From contig NZ_FNIB01000003.1 of the NCBI RefSeq assembly GCF_900103805.1, forward strand, positions 262,987 to 326,986: DNA of 64,000 bases, read 5' to 3'. Positions within the stretch are counted from its first letter, which is position 1. Each line of letters opens with the position of its first letter. A program made the translations under genes and the position numbers. The notes below the pieces were generated by a model, which did not search any database, was not told the DNA's origin, and was given only the letters and a program-made list of their open reading frames with translations. Source of the DNA: Cryobacterium flavum. Lineage in GTDB: Bacteria; Actinomycetota; Actinomycetes; Actinomycetales; Microbacteriaceae. Shown one piece after another: positions 7,584-15,545 of the stretch.

Positions 7584-9631
7584 ATCGCAATCTCATCAAG
7601 CTCGCCGTTCCGGTCGGCGTGGTCGGCATCATTCTGCTGCTGGTCGTGCCGATTCCGGCCGGTCTGCTCGACATCCTGATCATCCTGAACATCATGCTGG
7701 GCCTGGTCACCCTGCTCACCACCATGTTCGTGAAGAAGCCGCTGGACTTCTCGGTATTTCCGTCACTGCTGCTGGTGGCGACCCTGTTTCGTCTCGGTCT
7801 CAACGTGGCATCCACTCGTCTGGTTTTGGGCGAAGGCTATGCCGGCCAGGTGATCGAGGCGTTCGGGCACGTCGCCGTCGGCGGCTCGATCATCATCGGT
7901 GCCGTCATCTTTCTGATTCTTGTCGTCATCCAGTTCGTTGTCGTCACCAAGGGTGCCGAGCGTGTGGCCGAGGTCGGGGCTCGATTCACCCTCGACGCCA
8001 TGCCGGGCAAGCAGATGGCCATCGACGCCGACCTCAACGCCGGCCTGATCACGGATGCGCAGGCCAAGGATCGTCGAGCTGAAGTCTCGGCCGAGGCCGA
8101 CTTCTACGGCGCCATGGACGGTGCGTCGAAGTTCGTCAAGGGTGACGCGATCGCCGGCCTGATCATCATCATCATCAACATCATCGGCGGCATCGCGATC
8201 GGCATGCTGCAGCGGGGTTTGGAGATCGGCGAGGCGGTCAACACCTACGCCCTGCTGACCATCGGTGACGGCCTCGTCACCCAGATTCCGGCACTGCTCA
8301 TGGCGGTCTCCACCGGTATGATCGTCACCCGCTCGAACGCGGAGACCGACATCGGTTCGACGGCATCCGCTCAGCTGACGCAGTCGCGGAACGCCTTGAC
8401 CATCGCCGGTGCCGCAGCAGTGCTCATGGCGCTGATCCCTGGTATGCCGGTGCTGCCGTTCCTCATCGTGGGGATGGCGCTCATGCTGATCGCCCAACGA
8501 ATCAAGGCCGGCGAAGTCAGCAAACAGGCGAGCATCGAGGCCAGCACGGCGTCGGAGAAGAGCGCTCCCAAGACCGACACCACCGAAGACCTGATCGAGC
8601 AGATGCGCGTGCACGCGCTTGAGATCATGCTTTCGCCTGACCTGGTCGATCTCGTCTCCGGCGCCTCCGACGACCTGCTCGCTCGGGTACGGGGCCTCCG
8701 GCGCAAAATCGCCATGGATCTTGGCGTGGTCGTGCCCCCGGTGCGTACCAGGGACAGCGTCGATCTGCCGTCGTCGACCTATGTGATTCGCATCGCCGGC
8801 GTCGAATATGGGCGCGGCCTGGCACCGGCCGGCAAAGTACTCGCCCTCGGCGACGCCCTGGACACCCTGCCGGGGCAGGTCACGATCGAGCCGGTGTTCG
8901 GCCTTGCCGGCAAGTGGGTGCCGAGCGAAATGCGGCACAGCGCCGAGATGACCGGAGCCACCGTGATCGACCGGGTCTCGGTCGTGGTCACCCACCTGTC
9001 TTCGATCATCACCACGAACGCGGCCCGACTACTCACCCGGGAAGACGTGCGAGTGCTCACGGATGGCGTCAAACAGGTCAATCCCTCGGCCGTCGACGAT
9101 CTCATTCCCGGTCTGCTCTCCCTCGCCGAGGTGCAGCGGGTGTTGCAGGGCCTGCTGGTCGAGCAGATTCCGATCAACGACCTGCCGCGCATCTACGAGG
9201 CGCTCTCGCTGCGCGCGAAGGCCTCGAACGATGCCGAGGGTCTGGTCGAGGCCGCGCGGCAGGCGCTCGGCCCGGCGCTGACCGCACAGTATCTCGATGG
9301 CACGCTGCTGCGCGTGATCATGATCGACCCCACTCTCGAACAGTCCATGCTCGAGGGGTTGCGCCCCTCCGATCAGGGCACGCAGATTCTGATGGATCCG
9401 GCGCGCCTGGAGACGGTGCTCGCCTCGGTGCGCAGCTCGGTGGCCAAGGTGGAGGCGAGCGGCCAGACTGCTGTGCTGGTGTGCGCTCCGGCGCTGCGGC
9501 CAGCCATCCGCCGCCTCATCTCCACGCAGACCGGCGGTCTGCCGGTATTGTCGTATCAGGAAGTAACATCGGCGAATGTGACCATTGAGACAGTGGGTGT
9601 GGTCCGTGGAGCCGAAACGATTTCTGCTTGA
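7580..9631 (+). CDS. flhA: Flagellar export protein FlhA
   Basis: A 683-residue export-apparatus protein with about eight N-terminal membrane helices and a cytoplasmic substrate-docking domain. The FHIPEP family signature is present (RFTLDAMPGKQMAIDADLNAGLI), followed by EADFYGAMDGASKFVKGDAIAG. The GTG at 7580 overlaps the flhB stop and yields MNRNLIKLAVPV, a normal FlhA start. An upstream in-frame extension to 7400 lies wholly inside flhB and is rejected. The last 26-47 bases overlap the next gene, depending on which start that gene uses. Confidence 0.96.
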   Translation: MNRNLIKLAVPVGVVGIILLLVVPIPAGLLDILIILNIMLGLVTLLTTMFVKKPLDFSVFPSLLLVATLFRLGLNVASTRLVLGEGYAGQVIEAFGHVAVGGSIIIGAVIFLILVVIQFVVVTKGAERVAEVGARFTLDAMPGKQMAIDADLNAGLITDAQAKDRRAEVSAEADFYGAMDGASKFVKGDAIAGLIIIIINIIGGIAIGMLQRGLEIGEAVNTYALLTIGDGLVTQIPALLMAVSTGMIVTRSNAETDIGSTASAQLTQSRNALTIAGAAAVLMALIPGMPVLPFLIVGMALMLIAQRIKAGEVSKQASIEASTASEKSAPKTDTTEDLIEQMRVHALEIMLSPDLVDLVSGASDDLLARVRGLRRKIAMDLGVVVPPVRTRDSVDLPSSTYVIRIAGVEYGRGLAPAGKVLALGDALDTLPGQVTIEPVFGLAGKWVPSEMRHSAEMTGATVIDRVSVVVTHLSSIITTNAARLLTREDVRVLTDGVKQVNPSAVDDLIPGLLSLAEVQRVLQGLLVEQIPINDLPRIYEALSLRAKASNDAEGLVEAARQALGPALTAQYLDGTLLRVIMIDPTLEQSMLEGLRPSDQGTQILMDPARLETVLASVRSSVAKVEASGQTAVLVCAPALRPAIRRLISTQTGGLPVLSYQEVTSANVTIETVGVVRGAETISA

Positions 9632-10604
9632 AGGTCCGACCCTGCGGGAGCTGCAGGAACGCGTCGTCGCCGAGCACGGTGCCAACGCCACCATCATCGC
9701 CGCCGAACGGGTCACAGTCGGCGGGATCCGCGGATTCTTCGCGCGCCAGCACTACGAGATCACCGTCGAGGTGCTGGAGCCGGCAGAGCGTAAGAAGTCG
9801 GCGCATGCCGGCCTTGATATCTCGGCCCGGCTGGGTATAGCGGCGCTGCTCGACGACGCCGACGAGGCTGAATTCCAACTCCACCCGGCCCAGCCGTCGC
9901 CGCAGCTCTCGACGACCTCTGACGGTTTCGCCAAGCTCATGGACGAACTCACCTTCGCGACCGGCCGCGATGTGGTTCCGGATGCCGCACCCGAGCCGGT
10001 CGCGGACGCAGTTCCCGCCCGGGGCTCGGCACCAGCACCGAGCACCGCCCGCCCGGCGTTGGCCCGACCCCCGGTACCGGCCCCGCTCACTCGGCCCGGA
10101 GACCTGGTTCTGATCGTCGGGCTCGAGGAAGACCCACTCACGATCGCTCGTCTTATGCTGCGCGTGGCCGGTGCGGGCGAGCTGCGCATCGCCGGCACCC
10201 TGCTGGAGGAGCGCATCGAGCGGGTCGACGACCGGCGCGGTGCCATGCTGGCCAGAGCCCACGGCGTGGATATCGGCCACAGCACCTTCATCGCCTACGG
10301 CCTCGAACCCGCGTCCGACGCTCTCGCTCGAGCGGCAACCCTCACCGCAATCGGTGCCGACCAGGTTTGGGTGGTCGTCGACGCGAGTCGAAAACCCGAG
10401 GACACCATCCGCTGGGTCAATATGGTCGTCACCGCCATTCAGGTGCACGCCGTGGCCGCGCTCGGTCGCCAATTCACGACCTCGCCGGCCACCGTCGACG
10501 ACCTGGGACTGCCGGTGGAGTGGATGGACGGGCGGGTCGCGGCGGCGCCGACCGGCCGCCGGGCTGCACCGCCGCATTCTCGACCCACCGAGCGCGAACG
10601 GTAG
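9606..10604 (+). CDS. FlhF-like protein lacking a P-loop (degenerate SRP-type GTPase)
   Basis: The first 40 residues (EPKRFLLEGPTLRELQERVV, then NATIIAAERV) resemble the N-terminal domain of FlhF, and the gene occupies the flhF position directly after flhA. A disordered Pro/Ala stretch follows, then a C-terminal alpha/beta domain of about 165 residues starting DLVLIVGLEEDPLTIARLM. There the expected G-x-x-x-x-G-K-T P-loop is replaced by GLEEDPLT. The strands DQVWVVVDASRKPED and AVAALGRQFTTSP look like remnants of the later GTPase region. It is therefore probably an inactive FlhF paralogue or a scaffold. Starts at TTG 9585 or GTG 9597 are also possible; 9606 best fits the family N-terminus. 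Confidence 0.65.
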   Translation: MEPKRFLLEGPTLRELQERVVAEHGANATIIAAERVTVGGIRGFFARQHYEITVEVLEPAERKKSAHAGLDISARLGIAALLDDADEAEFQLHPAQPSPQLSTTSDGFAKLMDELTFATGRDVVPDAAPEPVADAVPARGSAPAPSTARPALARPPVPAPLTRPGDLVLIVGLEEDPLTIARLMLRVAGAGELRIAGTLLEERIERVDDRRGAMLARAHGVDIGHSTFIAYGLEPASDALARAATLTAIGADQVWVVVDASRKPEDTIRWVNMVVTAIQVHAVAALGRQFTTSPATVDDLGLPVEWMDGRVAAAPTGRRAAPPHSRPTERER

Positions 10605-10613
10605 GCTGGAACG

Positions 10614-10991
10614 ATGCTCGTTCTGACACGCAAACCGGGGGAAAAGATCCTCATCGGTGACGATATCGTCATCACCGTGCTTGACGCCCGCGGCGACAGT
10701 GTGCGCATCGGCATCGACGCACCGCGGGGCGTGAAGATTCAACGCGACGAGGTCGTGCGCGCGGTCAGCGAGGCAAACCTCGCGGCGAGCCACATCGACA
10801 CCGCCGCCGAAGATCGCATCAAACGATCCCTCGGCGTTCTCGCCGCGCTGCAGTCGGCCCAGTCGGCCCAGTCGCGCCAGGCGCAGCCAGCACCCGCAGT
10901 AACACCGGAAGCGCCGATACCGGCCCCAGCGCCGGAATCAGCCGAGCCCCGGCCCAAGCCGGCTCTGCCGCACCCGCCGACACACGCCTGA
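10614..10991 (+). CDS. csrA: Carbon storage regulator CsrA with extended C-terminal tail
   Basis: Residues 1-60 are a canonical CsrA: MLVLTRKPGEKILIGDDI, SVRIGIDAPRGVKIQRDEV. It should dimerise and bind GGA motifs in mRNA leaders; in Gram-positive flagellated bacteria it represses flagellin translation and is antagonised by FliW. The protein has 125 residues against a usual 60-80. The extra roughly 60 include a short predicted helix (DRIKRSLGVLAALQ), a QSAQSAQSRQAQ repeat encoded by a 9-bp tandem, and a Pro/Ala-rich tail. No fliW gene is visible in this window. It is the last flagellar gene, 9 bp after the FlhF-like gene. Confidence 0.93.
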   Translation: MLVLTRKPGEKILIGDDIVITVLDARGDSVRIGIDAPRGVKIQRDEVVRAVSEANLAASHIDTAAEDRIKRSLGVLAALQSAQSAQSRQAQPAPAVTPEAPIPAPAPESAEPRPKPALPHPPTHA

Positions 10992-11041
10992 GCGGTCAGC
11001 GCAAGCGCAGCATCCGCTTTGACGTGCGTTTGTCGTAGTGC

Positions 11042-11419
11042 TCACTCGTTGACATGGCCCCGCAGCTCGTCGATCTCTCGGCGCTCGCGCTTGGTCGGGC
11101 GCCCGGCGCCGCGGTCGCGCATCGGCACGAGTGCGACCTCTTCGCGGGGCGGTGGCGGGGGAGTCTTGTCGACGTAGCACTCGGCGGCGATCACGGCGCC
11201 GACCCGTTTGACCACGAGACGCGACACAATCAGCACCCGGTCGAAACCGTCGCTGCGCACACGAACCTCATCACCGATGTGCAGGGCCTGCGCGGCTTTG
11301 GCTTTGTCGCCGTTCACCCGCACGTGCCCGGCGCGGCAGGCGGTTGTGGCCATCGATCGGGTTTTGAACAAGCGCACGCCCCAGCTCCAACTGTCGACGC
11401 GGGCAGAGGTAAGCTCCAT
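11042..11419 (-). CDS. S4-domain RNA-binding protein (HslR-like)
   Basis: A 125-residue protein beginning MELTSARVDSWSWGVRLFKT, with the S4 fold pattern R-V-D-x-W-x-W...R-L-F-K-T-R-S-x-A and G-H-V-R-V-N-G-x-x-A-K-A. HslR (heat-shock protein 15) family members bind stalled 50S subunits carrying nascent chains. The C-terminal tail is basic (GRPTKRERREIDEL), as usual in actinobacterial members. It lies 33 bp downstream of crtEb on the same strand, so it may be read through from the carotenoid operon, though a functional link is not implied. It faces csrA convergently. Confidence 0.88.
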   Translation of the reverse strand: MELTSARVDSWSWGVRLFKTRSMATTACRAGHVRVNGDKAKAAQALHIGDEVRVRSDGFDRVLIVSRLVVKRVGAVIAAECYVDKTPPPPPREEVALVPMRDRGAGRPTKRERREIDELRGHVNE

Positions 11420-11452
11420 CCCTTCACTCTAGCCAACGGGCCGAGTCGAAAC

Positions 11453-12352
11453 TCAGCCGCCCTGCCGCACCCAGAGGATCAGCAGCATGGTCACGACAAA
11501 ACCCGTGAAGAAATTGAGCCAGAGAAATCGTTTCCAGCCGCGGTTGGCGCTCTCGGACAGCTCGTCACTGACCGACCAGAACGGCAGCGCCGCCAGAATG
11601 TAGGGAAAGGACAGCACCGCGGCGAGCGGCCCTGGCCAGGGGGTGGCGAGCATCAGCAGACCGGCCAGACCCCAGAAGGTGATCGCGAGGCGCACCGTCG
11701 GCCAGGCGCCGAGCGCTGTCGCGATGGACGCGATTCCGGCCTGGCGGTCGGGCTCGACGTCCTGCACGGCACCGAAGGCGTGGCTGGCCATGCCCCACAG
11801 AAAGAAGGCGGCGAGCAGGGCCAGCAGCCCGAAGTTCACGGTGGCACCGGCCACGACGAGGCCATAGATGGCGGGGCTGACAAAGTGGGTGCTCGAGGTG
11901 ATCGAGTCCAGAATGGGCCGTTCCTTGAACCGCAACCCGCGCACCGAGTACGCCACCACAGCGAACAGGCTGACGGCAAGCACGACCCAGGAGAGCGGAT
12001 GTCCAGCCCCCACCAACCACACCATCGCACCGCCGACAAGCACACAGCTGAGGACGCCCGCGGCAATCACCGTTCGGTGCAGTGCGGGGTGCAGCAGTGC
12101 CCCCTCGGCGCCGCCCTTCCGGGGGTTTCGCAAATCGGACTCGTAATCAAAAACATCGTTGATGCCGTACATCAGCAGGTTGTACGGAATCAGAAAGAAC
12201 AGTGTGCCCACGATCAGCGTCGCGTCCACACGCCCGGTGGTCACAACGTAGGCGGCGGCAAACGGAAAAGCCGTGTTGATCCAGCTGAGCGGCCGCGACG
12301 ACTGCACAACCTGCCGGGTCTTCCACCCTGAAGTGCCGAGCTGCTCAGTCAT
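11453..12352 (-). CDS. crtEb: Lycopene elongase, UbiA-family prenyltransferase (CrtEb)
   Basis: A 299-residue UbiA-family membrane prenyltransferase with about eight hydrophobic segments. The first Asp-rich motif is N-D-V-F-D-Y-E-S-D (residues 65-73), and a second acidic site lies at VQDVEPDRQAG. By context it adds two C5 units to lycopene, giving C45/C50 flavuxanthin-type acyclic products, as CrtEb does in Corynebacterium glutamicum. The start overlaps the crtYf stop by 8 bp. Gene order (Ye-Yf-Eb) matches the C. glutamicum crt operon rather than the Micrococcus order. Confidence 0.9.
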   Translation of the reverse strand: MTEQLGTSGWKTRQVVQSSRPLSWINTAFPFAAAYVVTTGRVDATLIVGTLFFLIPYNLLMYGINDVFDYESDLRNPRKGGAEGALLHPALHRTVIAAGVLSCVLVGGAMVWLVGAGHPLSWVVLAVSLFAVVAYSVRGLRFKERPILDSITSSTHFVSPAIYGLVVAGATVNFGLLALLAAFFLWGMASHAFGAVQDVEPDRQAGIASIATALGAWPTVRLAITFWGLAGLLMLATPWPGPLAAVLSFPYILAALPFWSVSDELSESANRGWKRFLWLNFFTGFVVTMLLILWVRQGG

Positions 12353-12665
12353 CCGTTTGTCCTAACCTGGTGCCGCCCACCAATGTCCACAGCGCCGGAA
12401 GCAGAATCGCCGCGGCGAGCGGGTAGGCAAAATCTTCGATCGGGGCGAGAAGAACGAACAGGCCCGAAATGTGCTCCGGGTCATAGCTGAACAATCCAGC
12501 CCTAATCATCAGGTTATCGAACAGGGCCGTGAGTACCAGGGTCAGCAGCAGCGCGGAGGCAACGCCCGCAACGAAGCGGGCCGAAATCAACCGGCGTAGG
12601 GCGGCCACTGCGGCTACGAGTGCGGCGACGGCGAGAAAGACCGCGTTCAGGAGCAGGTAGGTCAC
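12345..12665 (-). CDS. crtYf: C50 carotenoid epsilon-cyclase subunit CrtYf
   Basis: A 106-residue membrane protein of the heterodimeric lycopene cyclase family. It starts at GTG 12665 (MTYLLLNAVFLAV) in a 4-bp GTGA overlap with crtYe. It contains LTALFDNLMIRAGLFSYDP and LFVLLAPIEDFAYPLAAAIL, the conserved FDN...Y-D and PxEDF motifs. With CrtYe it should cyclise the C50 precursor, probably to decaprenoxanthin (epsilon rings). Ring type cannot be read reliably from sequence, so beta or gamma products (C.p.450, sarcinaxanthin) remain possible. A longer in-frame reading upstream to 13061 is a shadow of crtYe. Confidence 0.88.
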   Translation of the reverse strand: MTYLLLNAVFLAVAALVAAVAALRRLISARFVAGVASALLLTLVLTALFDNLMIRAGLFSYDPEHISGLFVLLAPIEDFAYPLAAAILLPALWTLVGGTRLGQTDD

Positions 12666-12985
12666 TTGGTAGCCCGCCGGCCCTGAACCAGCCGGGCCCC
12701 CTGCACCAGGTTCATGGTGAGGTAGCAGAGAAAAGTGAGAAAGAAGAATTCCTCGAGCGGCAGTTCCGGCGCCAGCTGCACGCCGGTCATCAGCGATGTT
12801 TCCCCGCGGTAGAAGATGCCCAGGCCGATGCCGGCGAGGTCCCAACCGAGAAAGAACAGCACACCGATACCGAGCACCAGGGCTGCCCGGCCGGGCGAAC
12901 GCCAGAAGAACAGCCGAAAACGCCAGTCCAGCACCACCATGCCTCCAAGCGAGACCAGCAGCGTCAGCAGGTACAGAACGCTCAC
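12662..12985 (-). CDS. crtYe: C50 carotenoid epsilon-cyclase subunit CrtYe
   Basis: A 107-residue membrane protein with three hydrophobic segments. It starts at GTG 12985, which overlaps the crtI stop by 4 bp (GTGA). Its motifs are FFLGWDLAGIGLGIFYRGET and PELPLEEFFFLTFLCY, the last containing the conserved P-x-E-E motif. It pairs with CrtYf; neither subunit is expected to be active alone. The 318 in-frame bases upstream lie inside crtI and do not look like cyclase, so the GTG start is preferred. Confidence 0.88.
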   Translation of the reverse strand: MSVLYLLTLLVSLGGMVVLDWRFRLFFWRSPGRAALVLGIGVLFFLGWDLAGIGLGIFYRGETSLMTGVQLAPELPLEEFFFLTFLCYLTMNLVQGARLVQGRRATK

Positions 12986-14640
12986 GAGGGCGGCGCAGAC
13001 TCCGCTGGCGTGTCGGAATATCCTCCGAATCCTCCGAATCCTCCGAATCCTCCGAACCCACCAGGCACGGCCGGCCGGCCTGGCCGGGCCGGCAGCGGTT
13101 CGGGCAGCGGTCCGGTGGTGGTGTCGTGGCGTATCCGCTTGAGCAGAATTTCGGCGCTGATCAGGCACATCGGCAGTCCGATGCCGGGAATCGTGGTACC
13201 GCCAGCGTAATACAGGCCGGAAACCTTCTTCGACATATTCGATCCACGCAGGAAGGCGCTCTGTCGTAGCGTGTGGGCCGGCCCGAGAGCGCCGCCCTTC
13301 CAACTATTCAGGTCATCGGCGAAGTCGGCCGGGCCGACGGTGCGTCGCACCGTGATGCGGGCGGCGAGGTCGGGGATTCCGGCCCACTGGGCGACCTGCG
13401 CGATGGCGGCATCCGCAATCAGCTCGATCGTGACTGAACCGGCACCGTTGATGCCGCCGGCACCGAGGGTCACATCGGCCGGAACGGGCACGAGCACGAA
13501 CAGGTTGCTGTCGCCGGTCGGTGCGACCGAGGGGTCGGTCGCGCTCGGCATGCAGACGTACAGCGACGCGGGCGACGGCACCGATGTCGTCTTACCGAAG
13601 ATCTGGCCGAAGTTCTTGCCCCAGTCCGTCGTGAAAAACAGTGAGTGGTGTTGCAGCTGGGGGAGCTCACCGCTCACGCCGAGCATGACCAACACGGCTC
13701 CCGGGCCCGACCGGCGCTTCTGCCACCAGCGTTCCGGGTAGGTCTGCAATGCGGTCGGCACCAATTCGGTTTCGGTGTGGTGCAGGTCGGCGGCCGAGAC
13801 GACGCTTTCGGAGTCGAGGCTCACCGATTGCCCAGCGGAATCCCGGAAGCTGACCCCGGCGACGGTTTTGTCACCGTTCACCCGAACAGCTGTGACCGTA
13901 GCTTCGGTGATCACTCGAACGCCTTCGGATCGGGCTATCGCTGCGATGCTGTCGATCAGCGTGCTGAATCCGCCCTGCGGGTAAAGCACTCCGTCGGCGA
14001 GGTCGAGATGACTCATCAGGTGATACATCGACGGCGTGAGGTTGGGCGCCGAACCCAGGAAGACCGCGGGGTACCCGAGAATCTGACGCAGCCGTGCGTC
14101 AGTCACGAAGCCCGCGACGAATTTGTCGAGCGGTTGCAGCAGCAGGCGCGCCAGTCGCCCGAGCCGGCGCAGTACGTCGGGCACCAGGAACGGGCGGAAC
14201 GATTCGTAGCTCGAATACAGAAATCGCTTCACGGCCATGTCATAGGTTTCGGTCGCCGAGTCGAGATACCGATCGAGCGCCCGTCCGGCCCCCGGCTGCA
14301 CCGATTCAAACACGCGGATGTTTGCGGCCCGGTCGGCGCGAATATCCACCGGAACAGGGTCACCCTCAAAGAGCACCCGGTAGCCGGGGTCGAGTTTCAC
14401 GAGGTCGAGCTGCTCGGCCACGCTGGAGCCGAACAGACGGTAGAAGTGGTCGAACACCTCCGGCATCAGGTACCACGATGGGCCCGTGTCGAAGCGAAAT
14501 CCTTCGGTCTCCCAGAGGCCGGCCCGGCCGCCGAGTTCGGCGCGGGATTCCAGGAGGGTGACGTCGTGGCCTTCCCTGGCAAGCAGGGCGGCGCTGGCCA
14601 GACCGGCGATCCCGCCGCCGATCACGATAGTGCGTGTCAT
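12982..14640 (-). CDS. crtI: Phytoene desaturase CrtI
   Basis: A 552-residue FAD-dependent desaturase converting phytoene to lycopene. The N-terminus has the dinucleotide-binding fold IVIGGGIAGLASAALLAREG with ESRAELGGRAG, then GFRFDTGPSWYLMPEVFDHF. The C-terminus has the CrtI signature GLYYAGGTTIPGIGLPMCLI. ATG 14640 overlaps the crtB stop by ATGA; an ATG 9 bp upstream is a possible alternative. The last 40 residues are unusual: a Pro/Arg tract and a GGFGGFGGFGG repeat encoded by a 9-bp tandem (13020-13055). Confidence 0.94.
   Translation of the reverse strand: MTRTIVIGGGIAGLASAALLAREGHDVTLLESRAELGGRAGLWETEGFRFDTGPSWYLMPEVFDHFYRLFGSSVAEQLDLVKLDPGYRVLFEGDPVPVDIRADRAANIRVFESVQPGAGRALDRYLDSATETYDMAVKRFLYSSYESFRPFLVPDVLRRLGRLARLLLQPLDKFVAGFVTDARLRQILGYPAVFLGSAPNLTPSMYHLMSHLDLADGVLYPQGGFSTLIDSIAAIARSEGVRVITEATVTAVRVNGDKTVAGVSFRDSAGQSVSLDSESVVSAADLHHTETELVPTALQTYPERWWQKRRSGPGAVLVMLGVSGELPQLQHHSLFFTTDWGKNFGQIFGKTTSVPSPASLYVCMPSATDPSVAPTGDSNLFVLVPVPADVTLGAGGINGAGSVTIELIADAAIAQVAQWAGIPDLAARITVRRTVGPADFADDLNSWKGGALGPAHTLRQSAFLRGSNMSKKVSGLYYAGGTTIPGIGLPMCLISAEILLKRIRHDTTTGPLPEPLPARPGRPAVPGGFGGFGGFGGFGGYSDTPAESAPPS
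13020..13055. repeat. 9-bp tandem repeat in the 3' end of crtI
   Basis: Four perfect copies of ATCCTCCGA on the plus strand. Read on the minus strand they encode Gly-Gly-Phe units in crtI. Because the unit is a multiple of three, copy-number changes would alter the CrtI tail without frameshift. The repeat ends 35 bp before the crtYe start codon. Confidence 0.95.
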
Positions 14641-15545
14641 CGCTTCCACGCGCCGCGGCCGATGGTGGAGTTCAGGGCGATCATTAGTTTCTCTCCATCC
14701 GGCACCCGCACGCGGGAGCGCAATAACTGGTTGGCCGGGGTCGACCGCAGCCGTCGGGACAGCCGGGTGAACAGGCCCTGTGCGGCGGCGACGGCGCGCC
14801 GGCAGCCAGCAGGCAGCAGCGGCAGAACGGCACTGGCAATTGCGAGGTCGGCATCGATGTCGTCGAGGATCACGTTCTTCTGCGCGTCGGTGAGGTGCAG
14901 CGGGTCGATCCCCGGAAAATAATTGCGGCCGAGGACCTCGCGATCACAGGACAAGTCGCGCAGAAAATTGATCTTCTGAAAAGCCGCGCCGAGGTGGCGT
15001 GCACCGTCTTCGAGCACACTGAGTTCGGAGTCGTTGCGCGGGGACCAGTGCACGAAAGTGCGCAGGCACATGAGCCCGATCACCTCGGCTGAACCGTAAA
15101 TGTACTCGGCTACGCCCTCGGCGCTGAACGGGGTCGGGTCAAGGTCACGGCGCATCGACGCGAAGAAGGGGGCGATCAGGCTGGAGTCGATTCCGCACTG
15201 CCTGGCCGTAGCGGCAAAGGCGTGCACGACCAGATTGGTGCTGTAACCACGCACGATGGCACGTTCGGTTTCTAGTTCGAGTTCGTCGAGCAGCTGCCGC
15301 TGTTCCTCTATCCCGACGCCGGCCTCGGTGGCGGCTCCGTCGACGATCTCGTCGGCGATGCGCACGAGGGCATAGATCGTTCGTACCGGGGTGCGCACCC
15401 GGGAGTCGAGCAGCCGGGCGGCAAGGCCGAACGACGTGGAATAGTGTCCGATCACCGTCGCGGAACTGGCCCGCGCGGTCTCCGCGTATTTGAGCAGATT
15501 CGTGTCAGAGACCGTTCGAGCCGATACAGCTCGCAGCGGCGTCAT
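14637..15545 (-). CDS. crtB: Phytoene synthase CrtB
   Basis: A 302-residue squalene/phytoene synthase that condenses two GGPP to phytoene. The first Asp-rich motif D65-E-I-V-D69 and the second region NFLRD (193-197) followed by CDREVLGRNYF are intact. GHYSTSFGLAARLL near residue 33 is the usual substrate-pocket start. The ATG shares a base with the crtE stop (TGATG) and the stop overlaps crtI by ATGA, so the operon is tightly coupled. Confidence 0.95.
   Translation of the reverse strand: MTPLRAVSARTVSDTNLLKYAETARASSATVIGHYSTSFGLAARLLDSRVRTPVRTIYALVRIADEIVDGAATEAGVGIEEQRQLLDELELETERAIVRGYSTNLVVHAFAATARQCGIDSSLIAPFFASMRRDLDPTPFSAEGVAEYIYGSAEVIGLMCLRTFVHWSPRNDSELSVLEDGARHLGAAFQKINFLRDLSCDREVLGRNYFPGIDPLHLTDAQKNVILDDIDADLAIASAVLPLLPAGCRRAVAAAQGLFTRLSRRLRSTPANQLLRSRVRVPDGEKLMIALNSTIGRGAWKR

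Noticed and set aside
12665..13061. Longer reading of crtYf upstream of GTG 12665
   Set aside because: The added residues are the wrong frame of crtYe; the GTGA overlap and family length support the short form.
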